A stretch of 45,935 nucleotides of DNA from Pseudomonadota bacterium (GCA_022566715.1 JADFIH010000008.1:1-45935), one strand, 5' to 3'; counted from the first letter of the stretch, positions 19,883 through 29,314 are shown. The notes: generated by a model not told the origin, from the letters alone. Numbers and translations are program-made.

Positions 19883-20270
19883 CGCGTGTTTTGGCCCGGT
19901 GTTTTAGTGCGAGTGCCTTGGTATCACAGACGCGCCGCCCACGCGGCCCGGCGCCGCGGATCACTTGGGCTGACGGCCAATATCTCTTGGCCGCAGCAAA
20001 CCGGTGTTTCCAAGAGACCGTTTCTTGTCCTGCGGCGACGATCGCGCGCGCCCGTTCGATACGTCCGACATCGATTCGCCGCAACTGTTTGTGCAGCGCC
20101 GCGGGCTCGGATTCCAAACCGAATTAATTGAGTCACTACAGATACAGTTGCGCCGCGCCGCGTAACGCAGTGTCACGAAATAATTACATTGCAACGGCGA
20201 GGCGCCTTACGGCGTTCGATGATTCGGCGGCGATCCCAACCATTTCAAGACGTTGCGCGCACGCGTTCCA

Positions 20271-20286
20271 TGGCACGGCGCTTGCT
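20271..20286 (+). promoter_or_regulatory. Sigma54-type -24/-12 promoter
   Basis: TGGCACGGCGCTTGCT, full match to TGGCACG-N4-TTGCW, about 215 bp upstream of the sugar transferase start. Confidence 0.75.
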
Positions 20287-20501
20287 CCCGCAGTCGTACC
20301 GGCGGATTTCGATTGGGGCGTTTTCGCGACCGGTTCTTCTTGGGGAGAACGCACTGCCCTTTTTTTATCGCGCCGGTTCAGTTGATCAAGACATCACGAC
20401 TTTCGTTCGCCCCGGCGTCGTTTCCCCCCGACGTCGTTTCCTAAAGAATTGGGAGCACGGCGCGCGGCGCCGCGACGAATTTTGTTCCCGTTGGAGTTCG
20501 C

Positions 20502-21179
20502 ATGAGCACGGATAGCACCCCTTCGCACCCCGCCGGCCACGCAATCGCCCCGCGCACGGCGAACGTCGGGGCTGTAAGATTCCTTTTCGAATGGCCGGTC
20601 GCGCTGCTCCTATTCGCATTATCGCTTACGCCGATCGCGGTGCTGGCCATTTGCATCAAGCTTATCGACCGTGGCCCGGCCTTCTATCTGCAAGAGCGTG
20701 TCGGTCTCAATGGGAAACCGTTCAAGATCATCAAGCTGCGAACCATGCGGACCAACGCCGTGGAGCTCCTCGACGATTATTTGGAGTCCAACCCAGAAGA
20801 ACGGGAGGAATGGCTGCGTCATTTCAAACTTCGGTCCGATCCGCGCATCATTCCGAGGATCGGCCTGTTTCTGCGCAAATACAGCCTCGACGAAATGCCG
20901 CAGCTTTGGAACGTACTGCGCGGGGACATGGGTCTTGTGGGGCCGCGTCCATTTCCGGCCTATCACCTCGCCGGTTTCGACGCCGACTTTCGCGCTCTTC
21001 GAGAGTCCGTGCGGCCGGGAATAACGGGGCTGTGGCAAGTCGAGGTGCGGAGCGACGGCGATCTCTTGCTCCAAAAGGAGCTCGACTCGCGCTACATCTT
21101 GACTCAGTCCCTATGGACGGACCTCGACCTCTTGTTCCGGACGGTGTGGGTCGTGTTCAGCGCCCGGGGCGCACGCTAG
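20502..21179 (+). CDS. Undecaprenyl-phosphate sugar-1-phosphate transferase (ExoY/WcaJ C-terminal-type)
   Basis: 'GPAFYLQERVGLNGKPFKIIKLRTMRTNA', 'KYSLDEMPQLWNVLRGDMGLVGPRPFPAYHLAGFD', 'VRPGITGLWQVEVRSDGD'. Confidence 0.94.
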   Translation: MSTDSTPSHPAGHAIAPRTANVGAVRFLFEWPVALLLFALSLTPIAVLAICIKLIDRGPAFYLQERVGLNGKPFKIIKLRTMRTNAVELLDDYLESNPEEREEWLRHFKLRSDPRIIPRIGLFLRKYSLDEMPQLWNVLRGDMGLVGPRPFPAYHLAGFDADFRALRESVRPGITGLWQVEVRSDGDLLLQKELDSRYILTQSLWTDLDLLFRTVWVVFSARGAR

Positions 21180-22114
21180 GCGCGGGCGCCGACAACCAGC
21201 ATCGGATTTCCGAACGTCGAAATGAGTCCCTCGTGTAAAGTAGTGGAGGCGGCGACGCCAAGGGTGTCGCGGGCAAGGCGAGGATCGCCGAGGGAGCGCC
21301 GCATGTCGCCGGCTCGTGCCGGGCCTTGCGTTACCGGAACCTGCCTGCCGCAAACATCGCACAGGACGTCGAACAGAGCCCTGACCGAGGTGGCGCGCCC
21401 GGAGCACACGTTTAATATGAGAGGGTGCGTGGAGGCCGCCGCCATGGCGGCAACCAGGAAATGAACGACATCGCCAACGTATACGAAATCGCGGCTTTGC
21501 TTGCCGTCGCCATGAATCACCACGGGCTCGCCCGCCATGATCCTTTGCGCAAAGATGGAGATGACGCCCGAGTAGGGCGAGTTCGGGTCCTGTCCGGGGC
21601 CGTAGACATTGAAGAACCGCAGCGCCGCCGTTCGCACACCATGCAGCCGCATCGCCACGGCGGCGTGAAACTCGCCGCCCAGCTTATCGGCGCCGTAGGC
21701 GTTCAGTGGGCGCGTCGCCGAGTCCTCGGTGAGGGCTCCCTCGGGATGGTCTCCGTAAACGGCGGCGGAGGACGCATAGACCACCGGCACCTTACCCGCA
21801 TCGCGGGCGGCCTCGAGGATCGTTACGGTCCCCCCGAGGTTCACACGATGACAGGCCACCCATTCTTCGTTGGAGCGTTCCACGGAAGCGATGGCCGCAA
21901 GGTGGAAGCAGCCCTCCATGCCGGTCATGGCGCTGGCGGCGGCGGCGGGATCGGTGATGTCGCCGATCCGGACCTCGCAAGCGTCGGGCGCGTTTTCGCG
22001 GTGGCCAGTGGAAAGGTCGTCCAGAATCCGGACCGAGTGTCCCGCCCGGCACAGTGCGTGGGCCAGGTGGCCCCCGATAAATCCGAGCCCCCCGGTGATC
22101 AGGTATTTAGACAC
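21176..22114 (-). CDS. NAD-dependent epimerase (UDP-glucose 4-epimerase-like SDR)
   Basis: 'KYLITGGLGFIGGHLAHALCRAGHSVRILDDLSTGHREN', 'YASSAAVYGD', 'LRFFNVYGPGQDPNSPYSGVISIF'. Confidence 0.92.
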   Translation of the reverse strand: MSKYLITGGLGFIGGHLAHALCRAGHSVRILDDLSTGHRENAPDACEVRIGDITDPAAAASAMTGMEGCFHLAAIASVERSNEEWVACHRVNLGGTVTILEAARDAGKVPVVYASSAAVYGDHPEGALTEDSATRPLNAYGADKLGGEFHAAVAMRLHGVRTAALRFFNVYGPGQDPNSPYSGVISIFAQRIMAGEPVVIHGDGKQSRDFVYVGDVVHFLVAAMAAASTHPLILNVCSGRATSVRALFDVLCDVCGRQVPVTQGPARAGDMRRSLGDPRLARDTLGVAASTTLHEGLISTFGNPMLVVGARA

Positions 22115-22269
22115 GATTCAGGGACGCAAGCGCGGGTTCCACATGGCCGGAGGACAAAGGTTACCGCGCCGGTCCCCGGCCGACCGCGAGTCTTTAGGGG
22201 TAGCCCACATGGTGAATATGCAGTTATTTGGGCCGCCGATAGCATCGCGCCGAACAGCGGTGGACCGGG

Positions 22270-23973
22270 GTGGCTTTGATGCCTGACCAGATTTTATTGG
22301 ACGATGCACAGACCCTTTTCGAAGCCGGCAAGGTCGAAGCCGCCGTCGTCATCTACGATAAACTGGCCAGCCTGGGTTCGGCGGAGGCCGCGCTGCGCCT
22401 GTCTTGGCTCTACGGCTCGGGCCAGCACGACGACGCTCTCGAACGCATCACCGGGGTCTCAAGCCGCCGTTTCTTTGACGATTCGCCCATGGGCATCGTG
22501 GTCCTCGATTCGGCCGGGCTCATCATTGACGCCAACGCCGCTTTCCGGCGCATGGTGGGGGAAGAGAGCGACCTGACGGGAGGGCGCCGCCTCTTAGACT
22601 TTGTGGGTAGCGAGGACGGCGAAAAACTCGGCGCTCGCTTGACCGCGCCCGGCGCGGAAACGGCCCCGCTCAGCATCCGCTTTGAGACGGGGCAACGGGC
22701 CGAGGCCTATGTTGGCGGCCCCGGGGGCGGCCCTGGCGGCGATACCGCCGGATCGGTCGTTTACCTGCTTTCAGCGAAAGAGCGGGCGCAGAACAACGAC
22801 GAGCTCGCCCAGTCCAAGAAACTCCAAGCCGTCGGTCAGCTGGCGGGTGGAATCGCCCACGACTTTTCCAATCTGCTGACGACGGTGATCGGCTATTGCG
22901 ATCTTTTGCTGTTGCGCCATGGCGACGACGAGGAAACCAGCGCCGACATCATGCTGATCAAGCGCAGCGCCAACCGCGCCGCCAACCTCGTGCGCCAGTT
23001 GCTTGCGTTTTCACGCCAGCAACGCATCCAACCGAAAATCCTGGCCCTGACCGAGGTTCTGAGCGAGACCTCGGAGCTCATCAGGCGGCTGATCGGGGAT
23101 GGGGTCGAACTCAAGATCATTCATGGACGTGACCTCGCGCCGATCCTCGTTGACCAGGGCCAGCTCGAGCTCGTCATCATCAACATCGTGCTGAACGCCC
23201 GCGACGGCATGCCCGACGGTGGGACCCTGACCATGCGGACGGACAACGCCCGACTTGGCGCGCCCCTGCGCCACCGCGACCAAACCCTGCCTCCGGGCGA
23301 GTACGTGGTTCTTTCCATCACCGCCGGCGGTCTCTACATGGAGCCCGACCAGCTCGATGAGCTGTTTGAGCCCTTGATTATGTCCAAGGGCGTGGGTCTG
23401 GGCTTTGGCCTGTCGATTGTCCGCGAGATCGTCGAGCAAATGGGCGGAACCATCATCGCTTCGAGTAGGGAGGACGACGGGACCACGTTCGAAATCTTCT
23501 TGCCGCGCTTCCAGGAAAGCCGGGCCGTTGAGGCCGCACCCGAGCCCGCGGCGGACGCGGAGACGGAGGCGGCGGAGCCCGAGGAGGCGGAACCCGCCGC
23601 GACGATCCTTCTCGTCGAGGACGAAGAGGCGGTGCGCCGGTTCTCTGTGCGGGCCTTGGAAAATGCCGGCTACCGGGTGGTAAGCGCCGAGCATGGCGAA
23701 GCGGCCCTGGAAGTCCTCCAGCAGCAGCCCGGCGGGGTCGACCTCTTGATCACCGATGTCGTCATGCCCCGAATGGACGGAGTCGAACTGATCAAGGCGG
23801 TGCGCCGCATCTACCCGGGCATGAAAGCCATCATGATTTCGGGCTATGCCGAAGACGTGTTCCGCAAGAACCTGGACCGCGAATTGGACGCCACGTTCGT
23901 GCCCAAACCCTTCAGCCTGAAGGACCTTATCGAGGCCGTGGAGGACAAACTCGGTACGGACGGCAAGGAATAG
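22270..23973 (+). CDS. CckA-like hybrid histidine kinase (PAS-HisKA-HATPase-REC) with degenerate G1 box
   Basis: 'GGIAHDFSNLLTTVIGYCDLLLLRHGDDEETSADIMLIKRSANRAANLVRQLLAFSRQQ' strongly CckA-like; C-terminal REC 'ILLVEDEEAVRRFSVRALENAGYRVVSAEHGEAAL..LLITDVVMPRMDGVELI..KPFSLKDL'. Confidence 0.92.
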   Translation: MALMPDQILLDDAQTLFEAGKVEAAVVIYDKLASLGSAEAALRLSWLYGSGQHDDALERITGVSSRRFFDDSPMGIVVLDSAGLIIDANAAFRRMVGEESDLTGGRRLLDFVGSEDGEKLGARLTAPGAETAPLSIRFETGQRAEAYVGGPGGGPGGDTAGSVVYLLSAKERAQNNDELAQSKKLQAVGQLAGGIAHDFSNLLTTVIGYCDLLLLRHGDDEETSADIMLIKRSANRAANLVRQLLAFSRQQRIQPKILALTEVLSETSELIRRLIGDGVELKIIHGRDLAPILVDQGQLELVIINIVLNARDGMPDGGTLTMRTDNARLGAPLRHRDQTLPPGEYVVLSITAGGLYMEPDQLDELFEPLIMSKGVGLGFGLSIVREIVEQMGGTIIASSREDDGTTFEIFLPRFQESRAVEAAPEPAADAETEAAEPEEAEPAATILLVEDEEAVRRFSVRALENAGYRVVSAEHGEAALEVLQQQPGGVDLLITDVVMPRMDGVELIKAVRRIYPGMKAIMISGYAEDVFRKNLDRELDATFVPKPFSLKDLIEAVEDKLGTDGKE

Positions 23974-24058
23974 CGGGCCAAAGGCGCGTTAACCCTGTTG
24001 GCCGAAGCGGAGCGTAACGCTTAGCCCGGGTTCTCCCCGAATTACCCCTAGGTATTCG

Positions 24059-27000
24059 TTGCCGCCCCCGCTTCGGGTGGATAATCGTGGTCCAAGTGGA
24101 TTTTCTTGTATGAGCTCGCGTCGGCGGCGGAACGTTGCCTCGGGCGCGGGCGTGGCCGAAACTGATTTCGGTGCTGAGTTTGGCATGAGCGAACAGCGAC
24201 CCCATACCCCAAGCGTCTGGCTCTGGCCACTCACCCTGGCCGCCGTGGTCACGGCGCTGCTTGCCCTCATCGTCTGGCGTCCAGCCTCGTCGGCCCTCGA
24301 GCGGGAGATTTCGGCGCGGGAACGCGAACGGGTCGAAGATCAGCTCGCCATCATCGGAACCAACCTCCAGCAATCCTTGCGCAGCCGGGTCTCGATCCTG
24401 GAAGGGATCGCGGCCTTCGTCGCATCCGAGAGCACACTCGACGAGGGCCGGTCCATTCGTGACACACGGGAGCGGTTTGTGGCCTACGCCGGAAACTTGC
24501 CGCTGGAGAAGGCGGACATCCTGCAAGCCTGGATTGCCCGCAGCGCCATGGTCACCGCCGTCGCGCCGCTCACGGGGAACGAGGATCTCCTGGGGCGGCG
24601 GCGCCATCCGGCGGACGGCGGCATCGCGCCCGGCGAAACCCGCGTGGAGGTCAGCGACATCGCGGCGCCCGGCGGCGAGGCCCTCGTCACGGCCGTGATC
24701 GAACTGGCCGGCGCCGGTCCACCCAGTGTGCAGGTCGGAATCGATTTCTACGCGCACGCCCTGATCGAGGAGGCGAATCTTGGCCGATACGGCCGGAATA
24801 TCGTCGTGTCCTTGCGCGATGGCGGGGGCAGGAGCGTATTTCCCCTGGGCCGGGGCGCCCTCGTCGAACCCGCGATCTATCCCATCGGCGTTTCTCGCGG
24901 GTTTTGGGAACTGGCGGCGGTTCCCGCCGGCGGCTGGAACGATGCAGCGGACAGGTATGTGCCGATATTCCGCGGCGGAGGTTGGGCGGCTTCGATGCTG
25001 TTGGGCTTGCTCGTCCTTTACACCCGTTCGACCCGCGCCCGGCGCCGCCGCCGCACCCACCGCCTGGAGGCCGATATCCTCGAAACCGAGGCCCGTTTCA
25101 ATGAGATCGCCTCTTCGATCCCAGGCGTCATCTTCCGGCTGGTCCGCAAGCCGAGCGGGGCCATCCAGTATTCCTATCTGAGCGAAGGCGCACGCGACGT
25201 CTTTGGCGTCGAGTCCGCGCAAGCGGCGGCGGATTCGTCATGGATTCGGCGCACGATCCATCCCGACGACCGGACCAGGTTCGACGACATGTTGGGCGCC
25301 TCCGCGGCGCGCCGGACGCCCCTGACTTTCGAGTTCCGTGTCGTCTCCAACGGTGGGGAAACAAAGTGGCTGCGGTCCATTTCCCTCCCGCGGCTGTGCC
25401 CGAACGGCGACGTCATCTGGACCGGTCATATCGCGGACATCACCGACGCGAGGCACCGCCTCGATCTCCTGGAAGAAAGCGAGGCGAGGTTCCGCGCGGC
25501 CTTCGACGCCCATCCGGACGGCATCGCGCTCCATGACCACGATGGCGGCCTCGTCGCATCGAACGACGCCGCGCAGGGAATGTTCGGGAACGCCATTCCA
25601 CCCCTCGCCAAGCCCGGGCCGGAGTCCGGACAAAAACCCGATGCGGCCGCCACCGGTTTGGCGAGGATCCGCCGGCCCGACGGGGCCAGCGCCTGGGTCC
25701 TGACGGATAGCCGGCCCATTTTCCGGACGGGCGACGCAAAACCCGCCGGCTATCTTCAAACCTTCACCGACGTTTCCGACCCCCACGATCGCGAGGCCGG
25801 CCTCATCCGGGACGGGCGGGTCTATCGGGATGCGGTCGATTCGGCCCTGGACGTTCTATGGCGGACCGACGCCGATCTGCGCTTCACGGCAATGGACGAA
25901 ACCGCGAGCGGCGAACCCCACCCCATTGCCGGGGCGCTCATCGGGACGCGGCTTCTCGACCTGCATGACGCGGACGCCGAAGACGGGACGGACGAAATTC
26001 ACCGGCAAATCGGCTCCCACGAACCGTTCCGCAACCTTCGATACGACTTCGACGAACCTGGGGCCGACACAGGGACCGACCGTGGGGCCGACCCAGGTCC
26101 AGAAGCCGGGGCCGGACGCGTTTTCCGCTTCAGTGGAACGGCGGCGCTGGACCAATCCGGGATCTTTCTCGGCTACCATGGCGCGGCGCGGGAGGAAGCC
26201 ATCGCGGCCGGTCTTCCGGAATTGGCGCCGGAGCAGGCCGATCTGCTGGCGGGCTTGACCCGGGCCGCCGACGACCTGCCCGTGGGAATAATCTTTTTCG
26301 ATCGAGGCGATCAATTCGTATTCCGCAACCGCGCTTTCGATCTCGCCGAACCTCACACCGACCTGATCCGCCCCGGTATTTCTCCGGCGGGGTTCCAGAG
26401 TGCGCTCCGCGAGCGCGGCGTCACCCCGCCAGTGCCGGCAATGCCGACAACCGCTGACGGCGAGGACATACCGGAAAACGAGGCCATCCCGGAAGACGGG
26501 ACCACGCCCACGGCGCAGGCCGTCGAGGTGGATGCGTTCTTCGAGGGTTGGATCGGGCCCCATTGGCTGCAAATCCGCCGCCACGACCTCGAGGGCGACG
26601 GAACCCTCTTCGTGGTCTCGGACCTCACCGACCTCAAGGACGAAGAGGATCATGCGGCGCAGCGGCGGATGGTCGACGCCGCCTTCGAAGCGGCCTGCCG
26701 GATTGCCGCCGACCTGAACCGCGCGCTGGCCGATAGTCTGGGCGACCTGACGCGGCTCAAGGAGGGCCGTGGCGCCGGCGGCGACATCATCGGCCGTGCC
26801 CTCGCGTCGAGCGAGCGCGGCGCCGCGCTCGGCATTCGGCTTTTGTCGCTTCTCCAAGGCCGGACGTCGCGCCCGGTGCAGGCCGATCCATCGGCCCCGG
26901 CATCCGACACCGGCGACATGCCGCGCGCCGCCCTTCAGGATCAGGATCGCGCCGAGGTCGAAGAGCCCACGGCCGAAGCCCCGGCCCGACGCACGGCAAT

Positions 27001-27343
27001 CGTGCTGGAACCCGATCCCGATGTCCGCCGAGTGACGGCGAGTCTCCTGCGCCTGCTGGATTACGAGGTCATGGACTCGGGAGATGCCGAAGACGCCATC
27101 GCATACGGCGACGAAGCGCCGGCCGATCTTCTCGTCACCGAATGCAGGCTGCCGGGGGCTTGGACGGGCGAGACATTGGCGGCACGGTTGCGGCGCACGG
27201 CGCCGGGTCTGCGGGTTGTCCTGACCTGCGATACCGATTTGGGCGCGTCCGGGGCAAGCTTCGGCGAAGCGGCGATTCTGCTGAAGCCTTTCGGTCTCGA
27301 CGAGCTCTCCGCGCTTGTGAAATGGCGAGACGCCAGCGAATGA
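24059..27343 (+). CDS. CHASE/PAS multi-domain pseudo-hybrid sensor with degenerate receiver
   Basis: TM 'WLWPLTLAAVVTALLALIVW', CHASE-like periplasmic region, PAS 'FNEIASSIPGVIFRLVRKPSGAIQYSYLSEGARDVFGV', degenerate DHp, C-terminal REC-like. True start may be ATG 24110 or 24185. Confidence 0.85.
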   Translation: MPPPLRVDNRGPSGFSCMSSRRRRNVASGAGVAETDFGAEFGMSEQRPHTPSVWLWPLTLAAVVTALLALIVWRPASSALEREISARERERVEDQLAIIGTNLQQSLRSRVSILEGIAAFVASESTLDEGRSIRDTRERFVAYAGNLPLEKADILQAWIARSAMVTAVAPLTGNEDLLGRRRHPADGGIAPGETRVEVSDIAAPGGEALVTAVIELAGAGPPSVQVGIDFYAHALIEEANLGRYGRNIVVSLRDGGGRSVFPLGRGALVEPAIYPIGVSRGFWELAAVPAGGWNDAADRYVPIFRGGGWAASMLLGLLVLYTRSTRARRRRRTHRLEADILETEARFNEIASSIPGVIFRLVRKPSGAIQYSYLSEGARDVFGVESAQAAADSSWIRRTIHPDDRTRFDDMLGASAARRTPLTFEFRVVSNGGETKWLRSISLPRLCPNGDVIWTGHIADITDARHRLDLLEESEARFRAAFDAHPDGIALHDHDGGLVASNDAAQGMFGNAIPPLAKPGPESGQKPDAAATGLARIRRPDGASAWVLTDSRPIFRTGDAKPAGYLQTFTDVSDPHDREAGLIRDGRVYRDAVDSALDVLWRTDADLRFTAMDETASGEPHPIAGALIGTRLLDLHDADAEDGTDEIHRQIGSHEPFRNLRYDFDEPGADTGTDRGADPGPEAGAGRVFRFSGTAALDQSGIFLGYHGAAREEAIAAGLPELAPEQADLLAGLTRAADDLPVGIIFFDRGDQFVFRNRAFDLAEPHTDLIRPGISPAGFQSALRERGVTPPVPAMPTTADGEDIPENEAIPEDGTTPTAQAVEVDAFFEGWIGPHWLQIRRHDLEGDGTLFVVSDLTDLKDEEDHAAQRRMVDAAFEAACRIAADLNRALADSLGDLTRLKEGRGAGGDIIGRALASSERGAALGIRLLSLLQGRTSRPVQADPSAPASDTGDMPRAALQDQDRAEVEEPTAEAPARRTAIVLEPDPDVRRVTASLLRLLDYEVMDSGDAEDAIAYGDEAPADLLVTECRLPGAWTGETLAARLRRTAPGLRVVLTCDTDLGASGASFGEAAILLKPFGLDELSALVKWRDASE

Positions 27344-27512
27344 ACCTGGCCCACGGGGACTCGGCGCCACTTGGCTTTACCGGATCGGGACCATCATCAG
27401 GGGTAAGCATGTCCCAAAATGGTTAGACCCTATGCTGTTTTGTTTCGCCGACGCCCCGAGCCTAATATCCACCTTGACGCGAAGGCGTTCCTTCCCTCTC
27501 TGGTGTGCACTG

Positions 27513-27543
27513 CCCCCCGCTTGTTCGCGGGGGGCTTTTTTTT
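27513..27543 (+). terminator. Rho-independent terminator
   Basis: CCCCCCGC-TTGTT-CGCGGGGGGC followed by T8. Confidence 0.85.
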
Positions 27544-27718
27544 GGGCTCGAATTCTTGGTTAACGGACCGCGCCCGCCGAGGTTGGTTGACGCCAAACAG
27601 CCGCGCCGCCGCACGCCATGGGCGGCCGCGGCGCCTCGGCCGGGACGCGGGAGAAGAGTACAGGAAGGGTTGGGGCTCGGAGGGCGCACTTTACCGCCGC
27701 TGGGGCCCGATCAGGGGG

Positions 27719-27893
27719 CTTAGAGTGGTTCCGGCTTGGGCCGGAACCACTCTCTAGTTTTTATCGCTCACGGCTGCGGACGAGACAATCTCGGATGAAT
27801 TAAGGATGGCCGCGCCTGCGTGAGCGCGCCGGATAACCGGCGGGCCGCCTTGCGGCCTTGAGCGATTCTAGATGAACCGGAAGCGTTCTAGCG
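27719..27893 (-). repeat. Dispersed structured repeat, copy B (short form, inverted)
   Basis: Reverse complement matches copies A, C, D; contains a perfect GAGTGGTTCCGGC-ttgg-GCCGGAACCACTC hairpin. Confidence 0.85.
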
Positions 27894-28193
27894 GGTGGTT
27901 ACGGGCTGCAGAATATCGATGCCGTCGGCGAACCGGTTCTGCCGCAGCAGGAAGATCAGGAGGATCGGTCCGATGGCCTCGCGCGCCCGGGACGTGCTCT
28001 CACTATCGCCCGTACCGCGCGCCCGAAGCTTGTCCAGATCGACCAGGGCAGCACTGGAGCCAATTGGGCTCGCGTCTTCAATCAGGGCCGGACGGGTATC
28101 CTCGAGATCGCTTTCGGCCGCAGTGGCCTCGCCAGCCAGCGCCGCCGCCAGGAGAATCCCACCAAAAGTGGCTGTGACCCTTGCAAATCTCAT
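27888..28193 (-). CDS. Small exported protein with predicted signal peptide
   Basis: 'MRFARVTATFGGILLAAALAGEATAAESDLEDTRPALIEDASPIGSS...'; internal ATG at 28193 preferred to track start 28316. Confidence 0.55.
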   Translation of the reverse strand: MRFARVTATFGGILLAAALAGEATAAESDLEDTRPALIEDASPIGSSAALVDLDKLRARGTGDSESTSRAREAIGPILLIFLLRQNRFADGIDILQPVTTR

Positions 28194-28651
28194 CGATCCG
28201 GCTCCCCTGCGTAGTGGGCGAAACGCGCCCGAATCCCCGTCCCATTGCACTGATTCGGGGGCCGGCCAGCAACTGTGCAAATGGTGTAGCGGCGCAGTAT
28301 TCGAGGGGAAACCCAAGGTGTTTCAAGGACTTCGAAGCGGGCACGCCAAGGGGGTTCCCCAAATGGTGTAATCGATCCGTCGCTTCGCGGGATCGTTTGG
28401 CCGCCCGGCGGCGGTATCCCTGGACCCTGGGACCCCCGGCGCCGGCCCAGGGGCGCGCAGGCCCGGCTCCCTCCAACGCGCCGGGGTACCCCTTATTCGA
28501 CGCGGCGTAACCCCCTCGCTTGATCCGCAGGGTTCAGCCATGTGGCATCGTTTTTGGTGTTGCGGGTGTCGAGGCGCTGGCCATCACCACGCCCCTCCCG
28601 CGTCCGCGCAATCGCGCCGGATGGCTTTGCCGCAATAGGGGCGGCATCGCG

Positions 28652-28861
28652 ATGTTAGACACGACGGAGTGGCCAATGTCCTGGGATTTGTTCTTGCTGA
28701 CTTTTGCGGTTGGGCTTGCGTACGGCGCCGTGCTGGCGATCCTGGCACTGTATCTGCTGGTCATCGCGCGGCGAACTCGCCAGGACGCGGCTCCCGCCGC
28801 ACCGGTGGTCTTCGACGCCGACAACGTGACCCGGCTGCATCGGGTCGACCGCTACTGCTGA
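28652..28861 (+). CDS. Small single-pass membrane protein
   Basis: 'MLDTTEWPMSWDLFLLTFAVGLAYGAVLAILALYLLVIARRTRQDAAPAAP'; start inferred from internal ATG. Confidence 0.45.
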   Translation: MLDTTEWPMSWDLFLLTFAVGLAYGAVLAILALYLLVIARRTRQDAAPAAPVVFDADNVTRLHRVDRYC

Positions 28862-29162
28862 GCGGACCGCGGCCGGCCGCGGCATCGAGAACCTCGCGCT
28901 GGAGCGGGCTCCGCGCCGCCATCCGGAGCACCGCGTCCCGCGCAACAGCGCCCGAACCGTGGTCTTCCGTCAGGACCATCGTCGCCTCGCGCAAATTTGA
29001 TAGTGCTAGGCGCGCAATACCTCCGATTTGAAATGGGCCTCCCCGGAGTCACCGTTTACAAATACCCACTGGAAAAACGAGCGCGTAACGGCGCCGCAAC
29101 AGCGTAATGTTCCGCGGAACAGGGCGCTATGGCGTGCCGCCCGGTTTTGGTTTTGGACCGGT

Positions 29163-29314
29163 CTAGAGCGTTTCCAGTTCACCTGGAACCGCTCAAGGCC
29201 GCAAGGCGGCCCGCCGGTTATCCGGCGCGCCCGCGCAGGCGCGGACCTTCCGGTCCGCAGCCGTGAGCGACAAAAAGCTAGAGCGGTTCCGGCCAAGCCG
29301 GAATCGCTCTAGCG
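29163..29314 (+). repeat. Dispersed structured repeat, copy C (short form)
   Basis: CTAGAGCG...CGCTCTAG inverted termini; hairpins GGCCGC/GCGGCC, GCCGG/CCGGC, GCGGACC-ttcc-GGTCCGC. Confidence 0.88.

Noticed and set aside
23927-27370. Long minus-strand ORFs (23927-25222, 25856-27370)
   Set aside because: Antisense to the CHASE/PAS sensor; composition typical of shadow ORFs.
28744-28759. Second sigma54-like sequence TGGCACTGTATCTGCT
   Set aside because: Imperfect -12 (CTGCT) and inside the small membrane-protein ORF; probably chance.
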